NCBI RefSeq assembly: GCF_900119165.1
Contig: NZ_FPJG01000001.1
Location: 1 to 64,000, forward strand
DNA: 64,000 nt
Reading direction: 5' to 3'
Origin: Amycolatopsis australiensis
Lineage (GTDB): Bacteria > Actinomycetota > Actinomycetes > Mycobacteriales > Pseudonocardiaceae
The notes below the pieces were generated by a model that saw only the letters and a program-made list of their open reading frames with translations, was not told the origin of the DNA and made no database searches. The position numbers were made by a program, and so were the translations under genes. Below are positions 24,146-31,867 of this stretch, piece by piece. Each line of letters begins with the position of its first letter. Position 1 is the first letter of the stretch.

Positions 24146-26380
24146 TCACCAGTTGCGCAGGCCCGCGTACTTGTTGCGCGCGGCGATCGCCTGGTTGAGG
24201 ATCCGCTCGCGCAGTTTCGTGTCGCTGAGGCGGCCGATGCGGGTCATGCCCAGCTCGGCGGCGACGGCGCGCAGGGTGTCCCGGTCGAGCTTCTGCTCGG
24301 CGAGGTAGTTTGCGCCCTGCTCCACGGTGGCAGCTTCCCGTAGCCGCGCGGCGATCGCCGCGGCGGAGGGCACGGAACCAGCGGCCTCGATCGAGCCGGA
24401 CCGCTCAGCCGCGGCCGACGTCTTCGCGACGGTGGCCGGGGCGACGTCCTCGTGCGGCCGGCTGGCTCGACGTTTCTGCTCGGCGCGGATTTCGTCGTGG
24501 GTCCGCGTCGACAGCAGCGGATCCCGCAGGGCCAGGGCCAGGTCGTCGTCGGTGGCGTTGCCGATGCCGGCGGCCTGCACGCGGTCCTTGGCGGCGGGGT
24601 CGCGGGGACGCTCGATGGAGATGACGTGTTGCTCTTCGCCACCCACGGTGACCGCCGCGGCATGGTCCTCGGGTGCGAGCGCCTTGCGGTTGTCCTCCGG
24701 GACGAGGTGGACGTTTAGGTCGGTGCGCGACATGTCCCGCAGGACCCGGCTGACCTCGTCGTGGTCGACGTCCGGCAGGGCCTTGCGGACGTCGACGAGC
24801 CCGACCCAGCCGCCGTCCTCTGTGGCCAGCTTGGCGACAGCGTCCCGGACCCGGTCCTCCGTGGACACCGGTTCGGCCGGGGCCAGCGCCGTGCGCGGCG
24901 TCTGCTGGCCTTCGCGCAGGCCCGCCGCGGAAGCGGCCTGCCTGCGGCGGCTCTGCTCGGCGCGGATCTCCTCGATCAGCTGGGAACGCGCCTCGGGGGC
25001 GTAGAGGCCGTGCTCGAGTTCCTGGTCGCTCGCGTTGGCCACGCCGATGGCCCGGACGTGGTCCGCGGCGCCGTCGATGCAGGGCGGCTGGATAGCGATC
25101 AGGTGTCGCTCTTCGCTGCCAACCTTCAGGGCGCCGGCGCGGTCGGCGTCAGTCAGGGCCTTGGCGTTGGCCGCGTTGGCGAGCTGGACGTCCGGGTCGG
25201 CGCGCGCGAGGTCGCTCAGGACGCGGGTGACCTCGTCCGGGTCGACGTCGTCGCCGACCAGTTCGCGGACCTTCGCGATGCGCACGAAGTCGCCCGGCTC
25301 GGCGGCGAGCTGGCGGACCGCGTCGCGGATCCGCTGCTCGGTCGAGACCGGTCCGGGTGCCGGCGCCAGCTCGCCGGCGTCGGAGACGGTGGAAGCGGGC
25401 GTGACGAACGAGTGCGGCGAGTTCGCGAGCTCGTGGAAGGCGGCGCGGATGCGTTCTTCGGTGGACAGCTGAGGATCCTGGGCGGGCGACGCGGCCGCGG
25501 GCAGCGGGGGCTCGGCCGTGTCGGCCGCGGTGTCGGTCGGCTGCGCGGGGGGTTCGGCGGGGTCGAGGTAGCGGAACAAGCCGTCGGGGCCGTGCAGAGA
25601 GGAGCCCCAGGCGCGGGCGATCTCGTCGGCGCGGCGGGTCCAGGCGTCCCGCTGGTCATCCGGTGCGGCGTCGAGCATGTCCTTGAGCGAGCGCGGGTCC
25701 TTGTCCTGCAGGGGGTCGAAGTAGTCGGCGATCAGCTGCTGCAGCTCCGCGTCGTCGGCGGGGTCGGGCAGCCTGTGCTTGGAGAAGCGGCCGCTGGTCA
25801 GGGTGCGGCGATCGGGGCGGTCGGATCGCGACCTGTTCGGCATGTCCGGGCTCCCTTCCTGCGGGCTTTGGTGTTCCTCGGCTCGGGTCGTGTTGTCGGT
25901 GGCGGGGCTCCCCGGAGCGGGCGAGGCCGGGTTGGCGGATCCGGGTGCTGCCGTCGGCTCGCCGGTGAGGAATTCGCGGCTTCCGGCGTCCGGGCTGCCG
26001 CTGTAGGCGTCTTGCACGGAGGTCTGCGCGCGCAGCCCGGCGCGCAGTTTCTGCGCCGCGGCCGCGGCGATCTCCCAGTTGGCCATCGCGTCCCGGACGG
26101 CTTGCGCGGCGGCGATGACGCTGCTTTGCACCTCGTGCACTGAGGCGAGAGTGTCCCCGCGGACGCCGTCGGCGTGCAAGGCCGCCGCCGACTGCTGGCA
26201 GGCCTGGACCAACGCGTCGGGGTCCGGTGTGACCGCGGCGATGCCGTCGTGGGCGGTGAGGCAGTAAGTGCCCAGATTGTCGGCGTAGTCGATGGCCGCG
26301 TCGAGACCGTTGATCTCTCCGGAGTGGACGGTTTCGGCCGCGGAGTTTCCGGCGTGGGGAGAGGTCGGCGGGGTACTCAT
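24146..26380 (-). CDS. Modular DNA-binding-like protein, 744 aa (helical module, two winged helices, SAP-like end)
   Basis: ATG at 26380 has AAGGAG upstream. Residues 18-141 are a four-helix module ending in DAGSREFL, shared with the TraB-neighbour protein at 38890-40590. A Pro/Ser linker (142-190) leads to a helical part, then two tandem 138-residue repeats (345-482 and 505-642): each begins VSTE(Q/D)R(I/V)RDAV, continues as a winged-helix-like fold and ends in an EIRAEQ(S/K)RR helix. A decayed third start (STEERIRAAF) lies at 305. Residues 673-744 are the SAP-like domain also found at 23332-23889. Probably binds plasmid DNA and a protein partner; possible role in transfer or maintenance. 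Confidence 0.75.
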   Translation of the reverse strand: MSTPPTSPHAGNSAAETVHSGEINGLDAAIDYADNLGTYCLTAHDGIAAVTPDPDALVQACQQSAAALHADGVRGDTLASVHEVQSSVIAAAQAVRDAMANWEIAAAAAQKLRAGLRAQTSVQDAYSGSPDAGSREFLTGEPTAAPGSANPASPAPGSPATDNTTRAEEHQSPQEGSPDMPNRSRSDRPDRRTLTSGRFSKHRLPDPADDAELQQLIADYFDPLQDKDPRSLKDMLDAAPDDQRDAWTRRADEIARAWGSSLHGPDGLFRYLDPAEPPAQPTDTAADTAEPPLPAAASPAQDPQLSTEERIRAAFHELANSPHSFVTPASTVSDAGELAPAPGPVSTEQRIRDAVRQLAAEPGDFVRIAKVRELVGDDVDPDEVTRVLSDLARADPDVQLANAANAKALTDADRAGALKVGSEERHLIAIQPPCIDGAADHVRAIGVANASDQELEHGLYAPEARSQLIEEIRAEQSRRRQAASAAGLREGQQTPRTALAPAEPVSTEDRVRDAVAKLATEDGGWVGLVDVRKALPDVDHDEVSRVLRDMSRTDLNVHLVPEDNRKALAPEDHAAAVTVGGEEQHVISIERPRDPAAKDRVQAAGIGNATDDDLALALRDPLLSTRTHDEIRAEQKRRASRPHEDVAPATVAKTSAAAERSGSIEAAGSVPSAAAIAARLREAATVEQGANYLAEQKLDRDTLRAVAAELGMTRIGRLSDTKLRERILNQAIAARNKYAGLRNW

Positions 26381-26488
26381 CGGTGATCTCCTTGTCTGCT
26401 GTCCAGGTGCGGGCACGGTGGCGGGTTCGGAATCTGGCTTCCTATCGAGCGAGGCGGGTTGTGACGTGCTGCTGGTGGGCGGCCCCGG

Positions 26489-27187
26489 TCACGTCCCGAG
26501 CTGGACGTCGTAGTGGCGCGCGAGCGTGCGGAGGACGTCGCACGGGGAGGTGGCGGTGCACTCGGTGGTGAACTGGCCTTCCCATTCCCCGGCCCAGGCA
26601 CCGGCGCGGACGCTGCACGCCGGGCAGCCGACGTCGGCGTCGGGGTAGCTGCAGGTTCCGTGCTCGGCTGCTTCGTCGCATGCGCCTTCGGCGCATTGCT
26701 CCGGGAGCAGCAGGCTCGGGGCATGTGCGGCGGTGTGGCCGAGCAGCTGCGCGCGGTGCGGGTGGTCGTGGTCCCAGTGGTCGCTGGCGAGGATCGCCTC
26801 GCAGATCCGCACCGCCAGGTACGGGTCGGGCAGCAGGCGGGTCAGCGCGGGCAGCTCGTCGGCGGCCGGGGCGAGCGCGGCAATTTCAGCGTGCTCGGTG
26901 TTCTGCTCGAGTGCGACGAGCCATCCGCAGTACGGGCAGCGCCCGGTCAGGTATCCGGAGCCAAACCGCGGGTTCGTCCGGTCGAACGTGCCCCAGGCGG
27001 GCGCCACGGTGGCGGCACGCCCGCACAACGTGCCCACCAGCCAGCCCGGGCGGCCGGCCGTAAGCGCGGCTTCGGCCTCCCAGCGGGCGACAGCGTGCTG
27101 GGCGCCGTTTGCGGCGCCGATGACGTAGGGAGCGTCGGGCAGCGTGGCGACATCGGCGGAGAAGCGGGTGGTGTGTGGTCGGTTCAT
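26489..27187 (-). CDS. Cys-rich zinc-binding-like protein, 232 aa
   Basis: ATG at 27187 overlaps the upstream stop (ATGA). Cysteines occur in three groups: GRCPYCGW (about 115), CAEGACDEAAEHGTC (about 172-186) and VGCPACS (about 195), plus CTATSPC near the end, suggesting one or two zinc ribbons. The first half contains a possible substrate-binding alpha/beta domain. No family name is certain. It belongs to the leftward run of small plasmid genes from 28320 to 26489. Confidence 0.65.
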   Translation of the reverse strand: MNRPHTTRFSADVATLPDAPYVIGAANGAQHAVARWEAEAALTAGRPGWLVGTLCGRAATVAPAWGTFDRTNPRFGSGYLTGRCPYCGWLVALEQNTEHAEIAALAPAADELPALTRLLPDPYLAVRICEAILASDHWDHDHPHRAQLLGHTAAHAPSLLLPEQCAEGACDEAAEHGTCSYPDADVGCPACSVRAGAWAGEWEGQFTTECTATSPCDVLRTLARHYDVQLGT

Positions 27188-27399
27188 CGCTGGTGGACCT
27201 CGAATTCGTAGGTGTCGTGGACGGCGCGGGCGATCAGGGCGGCGGTGAAACCCCTCGCTGAGCAGCTGGGTGGGGGTGGCGGAGGCGAGTTCGGCGTGCA
27301 TTCGCTCGATCTCGCCGGCGGGAACGCGGCGGTTCGGGCGCCGCTGGTGTCGACGAGCCTGAGAGCCTGGCCCAGACCAAGGATCGCGGGGCGGGTCAT
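27184..27399 (-). CDS. Small protein, 71 aa, with two compensating frameshifts
   Basis: ATG at 27399 overlaps the upstream stop. The frame is open, but its middle third (SSECTPNSPPPPPPSCSAR) looks like a shadow. Another frame there reads as a normal helix (GEIERMHAELASA then TPTQLLSEGF). One G missing from the GGG at 27336-27338 (+ strand) and one extra C in the CCCC at 27251-27254 would restore a continuous protein running from LRLVDTSG through that helix to ALIARAVHDTYEFEV. These are probably homopolymer errors, so the printed middle is likely wrong. Confidence 0.6.
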   Translation of the reverse strand: MTRPAILGLGQALRLVDTSGARTAAFPPARSSECTPNSPPPPPPSCSARGFTAALIARAVHDTYEFEVHQR

Positions 27400-27518
27400 C
27401 GGGGCTGTCCCTGCCCTTGCTGCTGTTTCTGCTGCTGTGCTTGTTTGCGGGCGCGGCGGGCGGCGTTTTCCTGTTCGGCCAGGGTGGCGTGCCAGGCGCC
27501 GGAGTCGTTTGTGGGCAT
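27396..27518 (-). CDS. Small Gln-rich peptide, 40 aa
   Basis: ATG at 27518 has AAGGA upstream, and its stop overlaps the next start (ATGA). The product begins MPTNDSGAWHATLAEQENAA and ends in a run of Gln and Lys, predicting one charged helix. Function unknown; the tight coupling supports it as real. Confidence 0.6.
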   Translation of the reverse strand: MPTNDSGAWHATLAEQENAARRARKQAQQQKQQQGQGQPR

Positions 27519-27554
27519 GACGTTCACGTCCTTCGGAGAAGGTGGCTTGCGGGT

Positions 27555-28007
27555 TCAGGCGATGCGGCGGGCCGCGGTGAGGTCGAGCTCGTGACCAGGT
27601 GGCGCGCCGAAGCGGCCGGTGCGTTCCATGCAGTCCCAGCAGGTCCAGGTGCTGGTGGCCAGGTAGTGCTCGAATTCGTGGCCGCATTCGCTGCAGGTGC
27701 GATGGGCCCGCTGCATGGCTTCGATGCTGGCGCGCCAGCGCGGCGTCATCGGGCGGGACGGGATGGCCAGGTCGATGCGGTAGAGCTCGGCGACCTGCTC
27801 GCCCCAGCGGCGGTGGCGGAACACCAGCAGTCCGTACGGGTCCTGGCCGCGGCGGCGGCGGAGTTTCTGTTCGTGCAGCTGGCTTTTCGTCACCAGCTCG
27901 GCCGGGCAGTCGCCGTATTTCCACCAGGGCAGGCCGTCGCGGTAACCATTACACCAGGTCCACACGCCGTTCCAGAGCTGGATTTCATGCAGCGTCGTGC
28001 GCGACAT
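27555..28007 (-). CDS. RRQRL-motif-like zinc-binding protein, 150 aa
   Basis: Resembles the family called RRQRL motif-containing zinc-binding protein on actinomycete plasmids: LHEQKLRRRR takes the place of the motif, followed by the strands LLVFRHRR and LYRIDLA, then CSECGHEF and CWDC, two CxxC pairs for one zinc ion. Start ATG at 28007 overlaps the end of the preceding gene by 23 bases. The family's role is unknown. Confidence 0.7.
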   Translation of the reverse strand: MSRTTLHEIQLWNGVWTWCNGYRDGLPWWKYGDCPAELVTKSQLHEQKLRRRRGQDPYGLLVFRHRRWGEQVAELYRIDLAIPSRPMTPRWRASIEAMQRAHRTCSECGHEFEHYLATSTWTCWDCMERTGRFGAPPGHELDLTAARRIA

Positions 28008-28320
28008 GGTCGCTGTCCTGGGGTTCGGCGAGGGTAGCGGCCAGCTCGTAGCGGGCTGCGGTGTCCCGCAGCCGGGTGGCTTCCTCGGCCCACATCCGGG
28101 CGCCGGCGGTACCGGTGGTCATCGCGGCGAGGGCGGTGAAGTGCTCGGCGACGGCGGCCGCGAGCGCGGCACCGGCCAGCCACTGCAGCGCCGTGAGCGG
28201 CCGGTCGGGGTCGCGGGTGGTGGCTTCGAAGCGGGCCAGGTTGGCCCAGTCGGCTTCGGCCAGCGCCAGGCGGGCGCGCTGGGCGTCGCTGCGTGTGGCG
28301 GGCGGACGGGAATGAGACAC
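27985..28320 (-). CDS. Unknown helical protein, 111 aa
   Basis: GTG at 28320 is chosen because GGAGGAG lies six bases upstream; the ATG at 28335 would place that ribosome site inside the gene. The product is helical, with a mildly hydrophobic stretch (LQWLAGAALAAAVAEHF) at about 46-62. It heads the leftward run into the zinc-binding genes. No family is recognised. Confidence 0.6.
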   Translation of the reverse strand: MSHSRPPATRSDAQRARLALAEADWANLARFEATTRDPDRPLTALQWLAGAALAAAVAEHFTALAAMTTGTAGARMWAEEATRLRDTAARYELAATLAEPQDSDHVAHDAA

Positions 28321-28482
28321 TGGAGGCTCCTCCATCGCGAGGTGGTTGGAACCCGGCCGGGCCGCGGGAGTGCTTCCTAGGGCCTTCGTCCGCGCCCCGG
28401 CCGGGAGTCTTCGAGTGCTGTTCGGTTGTGGTTGCCACCGGATCCGCGTCGGCCGCTGGGGTTCACCGCGACCGGCGGCTGG

Positions 28483-28728
28483 TCACCTCGGCATCGCGTC
28501 CATGCCGGTCATCTGCGGGGTTCCGCTCGCAGCGGCGGGCTCGTCGGCCGGGCCGTGCGCGAAGCGGTCCAGGGCCCGGTACAGCCGTGCGAGGTCGCGG
28601 GTGCCGACGGGCTGCGGGAAGCCGTGCTCGGCCAGGGTGGCGGCGACGGCGGCGATCAGCGGGTGGGTGACTTTGCTGAGCCGGCCGCTCGGCCGGGCCA
28701 GCGGGTAGACGTTCTCGGCGTTGAGCAC
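28483..28728 (-). CDS. Unknown small protein, 81 aa
   Basis: GTG at 28728 has GGGAG seven bases upstream; the frame before it crosses the twin operator. The product has a helical middle (THPLIAAVAATLAEHGFPQP) and a second helix (RDLARLYRALDRF), a possible small DNA-binding fold. It diverges from the RHH-like gene at 28840 and is probably controlled by the same operators. Confidence 0.6.
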   Translation of the reverse strand: MLNAENVYPLARPSGRLSKVTHPLIAAVAATLAEHGFPQPVGTRDLARLYRALDRFAHGPADEPAAASGTPQMTGMDAMPR

Positions 28729-28772
28729 GAGCAGCTCCCTTCGATCAGCTACGCAATGTTTGAGCACGTCAC

Positions 28773-28821
28773 GGTGGCTAGCCACCACGCTAGCAGTCGC
28801 ATCATCCGGTGGCTAGCCACC
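28773..28821. promoter_or_regulatory. Twin perfect palindromes GGTGGCTAGCCACC
   Basis: Two identical 14-bp palindromes lie at 28773-28786 and 28808-28821, starts 35 bases apart, between two divergent genes. A short CTAGC between them (28789-28793) repeats the core. Dimeric RHH proteins commonly bind repeated operators in this arrangement, and the rightward gene is RHH-like. Confidence 0.8.
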
Positions 28822-28839
28822 TGTGGGAGGATCACCTGT

Positions 28840-29121
28840 ATGCCCAGCAAGCACGCCAACCCGCAGCAGCTGAACGTCCGTCCGCCGGCCGAGGACCTCG
28901 CCGCGGCGAAGCGGATCCTGTCCGGCCGCAGCCGTGAAATCCGCGGGTTCGTGATCGCGTGCCTGCGGGCGCTACGCGCCGACCCTGACGGGTTTCTCGG
29001 CCAGCTCGACCAGTACTGGCCGCCGCCCGGAGCCGCGACGACGTCCCGCCGCCGCCCGGCGGACCAGCCGGTCGACACCAGCGGCACGTCCCCAGCGACG
29101 TCTTCCGCCGACGACGCCTGA
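28840..29121 (+). CDS. RHH-like DNA-binding protein, 93 aa
   Basis: ATG at 28840 follows GGGAGG. The start (QQLNVRPPAEDLAAAKRIL then SREIRGFVIACLRAL) has the strand-helix-helix pattern of ribbon-helix-helix proteins: LNV as the strand, two helices after it. The tail is disordered. Just upstream are two perfect GGTGGCTAGCCACC palindromes, so it probably represses itself and the divergent 81-aa gene. It is the only rightward gene between 24 and 36 kb. Confidence 0.65.
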   Translation: MPSKHANPQQLNVRPPAEDLAAAKRILSGRSREIRGFVIACLRALRADPDGFLGQLDQYWPPPGAATTSRRRPADQPVDTSGTSPATSSADDA

Positions 29122-29200
29122 TCCGGGTCAGCGCGACGCGCCTACGCGAGCCGTAGCCAGCCCGGGTGAATAGGGCGTTATACGTGTCCGCGTGTCCCGC

Positions 29201-30739
29201 TCATCGCCGCGGCCGCGCTCGGCCCCGCGCCTCATCGGCGGCACGCTGGCGAGCGCGGTCGAGAACTCGCCGCCGCCGCTCCGCCGGATCCAAGCCGGCG
29301 AACTCGTCGACAACCACCGCGGCCGGGGCCGACGTCGCCACGGTCACGCTGCGGCGAGCATCAGCGATCAGCTGCTGCTGCAGCGACGTCCGCAGCTCAC
29401 GCGAGGCGCGGACCTCGGCCAGCGTCTCGCGCACCTGCGCTACCGCGGCCGTTCGCGCCTGCTCGGCACGTCGCTCGGCGGCCAGCTCCGCCACGCACCG
29501 GCGGCCGTAGGCGGCGACCGCCTCCGGCGTGATCACGCCGAGCTTCTCGATCGCCGCGCCGTGCACCTCCCGCCGGAACCGCCGGGACGCGGCGGCCTCC
29601 GCACGCTCGGCAAGAAGCGCATGCCGGCCGGGCAGCGGGTTCCCGCGGTCGTCCAGCCAGGCCGAAAGCCGGCTGCGCACCCACCCCGCCGGGTGTATAA
29701 CGGCGTACTCAGCGTGGGTCGATTCGGTCCCCGACCAGCCGGTCGGCCGGTAGCGCAGGGCCCACAGGACGCATCGGTTCGTCCACCCGGCACGCCACCA
29801 GCGACGACACACCGATCGGATCGCTCGCGCACTCAGCCGACCCAGAACCGGGTGCTCACGGGCCAGCTCAGCGGCAGCAGCAAGCATCTCAGCCCGCGTG
29901 GTCGGGACCTCCGTCGCGAACCGGCCCGCCCTCTTCTTCTCGATGCGGCCGCGAAGCGGCTCAATCTTCGGTTCATCCACCCCGGAAAGCGGCGCTGACC
30001 TGTGGAAAAGCTCGCTCGCGCGCGTACGTAGGTAACCAACTTCGATCTTTAACCCTAAAAGATCAAAAGACCAAGAGGGGGTCCAGTTTTTGTCCTCAAT
30101 GGCCTTGAGCTGGGCGATCTTCTCCCGCAGCTCCGAGAGCGTCATCAGGTAGCGGCGGTGCCGCTGCGCCGGGTCCACCTGCTCGGCGGCCGCGGGGACG
30201 AGCAGGCCGTAGACGGCCGCGCGGTTGCCCTCCAGGGGGCTGGCCATCGGGCGGAACTGCGGGGTGCTGCCGGGCTCGATGCGGTCGATCCAGCCCAGGA
30301 TCCACAGCTGCCGCAGCCACGCGGCCAGGGTGGAGCGCGCCCACCCGGTGGCGGCCTGCAGCCGCGCCCAGGTCGGCCAGGTCTCGGAGGTGGACCAGTC
30401 GGCCCAGTTCCGCAACGTCTCGACCAGGGTCCTCAGCCGCGTCTGGGCGTCGCGGCGCAGCTGCTGCACCCACGGCGCCGCCAGCAGCAGCTGCGCCCAC
30501 TCCGTCGGGCCGTCCGCAGGCCGCACCGGCACCGCAGCCGACGGGGCGGCACCGGCCTCGGCCGCGCCGGCCTTCCCGCCGAACTGCAGCCAGCAGCGGC
30601 CGCACAGCGTCGCCATCTCCGGGCAGGTGAACCTCAACGGCAGGTCGCGCCGCAGCTCCGCCACGGCGTTTCCGCAGGTAAAACAGGGTCGGTCGGCGCG
30701 CCTCTGGTGCGCGCGCGACCCAGGGCTTATCCTGGACAC
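29201..30739 (-). CDS. Probable replication initiator (winged-helix Rep-like), 512 aa
   Basis: GTG at 30739 has AAGGG upstream. N-terminus: Cys19, Cys22, Cys39, Cys46 and Cys49 form a zinc knot (CFTCGN, LCGRCW). Residues about 115-165 form a winged helix (TWARLQAATGWARSTLAAWL). The C-terminal half (WWRAGWTNRCVLWALRYRP, then HPAGWVRSRLSAWLDD) is a layout I associate with actinomycete plasmid Rep-type proteins, followed by an Arg-rich coiled coil. It lies downstream of a CopG-like gene with a hairpin series between, as expected for controlled Rep expression. A role as transcription regulator is the alternative. Confidence 0.5.
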   Translation of the reverse strand: MSRISPGSRAHQRRADRPCFTCGNAVAELRRDLPLRFTCPEMATLCGRCWLQFGGKAGAAEAGAAPSAAVPVRPADGPTEWAQLLLAAPWVQQLRRDAQTRLRTLVETLRNWADWSTSETWPTWARLQAATGWARSTLAAWLRQLWILGWIDRIEPGSTPQFRPMASPLEGNRAAVYGLLVPAAAEQVDPAQRHRRYLMTLSELREKIAQLKAIEDKNWTPSWSFDLLGLKIEVGYLRTRASELFHRSAPLSGVDEPKIEPLRGRIEKKRAGRFATEVPTTRAEMLAAAAELAREHPVLGRLSARAIRSVCRRWWRAGWTNRCVLWALRYRPTGWSGTESTHAEYAVIHPAGWVRSRLSAWLDDRGNPLPGRHALLAERAEAAASRRFRREVHGAAIEKLGVITPEAVAAYGRRCVAELAAERRAEQARTAAVAQVRETLAEVRASRELRTSLQQQLIADARRSVTVATSAPAAVVVDEFAGLDPAERRRRVLDRARQRAADEARGRARPRR

Positions 30740-30912
30740 ACGAAATCCCTTGCAGGTGGGATACAGGCCCGGCTGACAACCGGGCCGCCTGAGCGGAAAT
30801 CGGGCTGGTAACCCGAGAACCGGTCAGTACGGATGACGGCGACTGGTGGTGCAGTCGCCCGAAGCGGATGACGAGGCGAGCGGTGGGCAACCGCTACGCC
30901 TCGTCTTTATTT
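30740..30912 (+). ncRNA. Candidate antisense (countertranscribed) RNA with four hairpins
   Basis: Between the CopG-like and Rep-like genes the + strand folds into four successive hairpins: GGCCCGG/CCGGGCC (30766-30786), TCGGG/CCCGA (30800-30816), GGCGACTG/CAGTCGCC (30838-30859) and a 15-bp stem (30870-30905) with one bulge. The last is directly followed by TTTATTT, a good rho-independent terminator for + strand RNA only. No + strand gene exists to be terminated. A weak -10 (TATCCT, 30728-30733) could start the RNA. It would be complementary to the rep leader. Alternative: the last hairpin ends the leftward copG-like transcript. Confidence 0.5.
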
Positions 30913-31132
30913 ACGCGGTCATCAGCTGCTCCTGGATCGGGTGGGTGTAGCTGATGTCGATGCCCTGCTCACGCAGGTGCTCAGCCATCAAGCGGGCGCA
31001 GAAGTCGTTGAAGTCCATACCGTGGGATTTGGCGTACTGCTCCGCAGCTTCGGCCAGCGGGATCGGCACGATCAGCGACTTGCGCTTCCGTGGCCCTTTC
31101 CAGGGACGGCCGGTCTTCCGACGTTCCTCCAT
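30911..31132 (-). CDS. CopG-like small DNA-binding protein, 73 aa
   Basis: ATG at 31132. The basic start (MEERRKTGRPWKGPRKRK) is followed by a strand (SLIVPIP) and two helices (LAEAAEQYAKSHG, FNDFCARLMAEHL), the order of ribbon-helix-helix proteins. It is encoded on the same strand just upstream of the Rep-like gene, the position of copG in pMV158-type plasmids, where the product represses the copG-rep promoter. The gap of 171 bases to rep contains the antisense RNA candidate. Confidence 0.6.
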   Translation of the reverse strand: MEERRKTGRPWKGPRKRKSLIVPIPLAEAAEQYAKSHGMDFNDFCARLMAEHLREQGIDISYTHPIQEQLMTA

Positions 31133-31215
31133 GTCGCACGTTCTACCGTTTCACGCGCACGAAACACGGGAAGACACGCCGCCCCCGTAGCCGAAATCGG
31201 CCAGTGGCGACGCGC

Positions 31216-31503
31216 TTATCGCGATTCGCCGCGGAAGCTCGCGTTGTTCGGGGTGCGGCGCTGGGCGTCGCGATAGGTGGCTGCGCTGGCCTGGATCAGC
31301 TTGCCGAGGGTCTGCAGCTCGGCGATCGCGAGCGCGGCGTTGCTGGCCAGGGCGACGTCGGTTTTGTAGGTGGCGAACAGCTCGGCGGCGCGGCCGTGGA
31401 CCGCGGCGACGATGCGGCTGTCTTCGGCGGCCAGGTACTCGCAGCTGACGCGGTCGAGCCCGTCGACCGGCGGGTGGGGGAGCTGGTCGTAGGCATCGCT
31501 CAT
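31216..31503 (-). CDS. Unknown protein, 95 aa
   Basis: ATG at 31503 overlaps the upstream stop (ATGA). The product is helical (RIVAAVHGRAAELFATYKTD, then ALAIAELQTLGKLIQ) and might dimerise with the product of the adjacent 93-aa gene. No family is recognised. Confidence 0.6.
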   Translation of the reverse strand: MSDAYDQLPHPPVDGLDRVSCEYLAAEDSRIVAAVHGRAAELFATYKTDVALASNAALAIAELQTLGKLIQASAATYRDAQRRTPNNASFRGESR

Positions 31504-31781
31504 GACGGTCCCGCCGCCTCTCGTGCCGGCGGGTTCGGGCGGACGAGGTCGTCGAAGGACCCGACGCTGCTGGACCGGCCTTCGACAACCGAGAGGGCGT
31601 AGGTGAGCACGAGGTGGGCGGTGCGGGCTTCGATGCGGGCGGCGCCGGTGACGTTGCCGAGGCCGGCGGCGTGGCGTTGGTTGAGATCGGCTTCGCGGCG
31701 GATCCAGCGGGTGCGTTCGCGGCGCAGGACGGCCGCGGCGGGGCTGGGTTCGGCCGGGTCGGGCAGCAGAGTGTCAGGCAC
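31500..31781 (-). CDS. Unknown protein, 93 aa
   Basis: GTG at 31781 has GGAGA upstream. Charged helical N-terminal half (RRERTRWIRREADLNQRH) and a second helix (RTAHLVLTYALSVVEG). It is coupled to the following gene by ATGA. Function unknown. Confidence 0.55.
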   Translation of the reverse strand: MPDTLLPDPAEPSPAAAVLRRERTRWIRREADLNQRHAAGLGNVTGAARIEARTAHLVLTYALSVVEGRSSSVGSFDDLVRPNPPAREAAGPS

Positions 31782-31867
31782 GAGGTGGTCTCCAGGTGAC
31801 GGCGAAGGCCCAGCACCCCGCGGTCGACACCGACGTGCAGGGTGCTGGGCCAGGTGACGAGTGAGGC

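Noticed and set aside
30740..30912. tRNA or tmRNA in the hairpin series
   Set aside because: No T-loop GTTCGA, no acceptor stem pairing and a terminator hairpin with T-tract instead; an antisense or leader RNA fits better.
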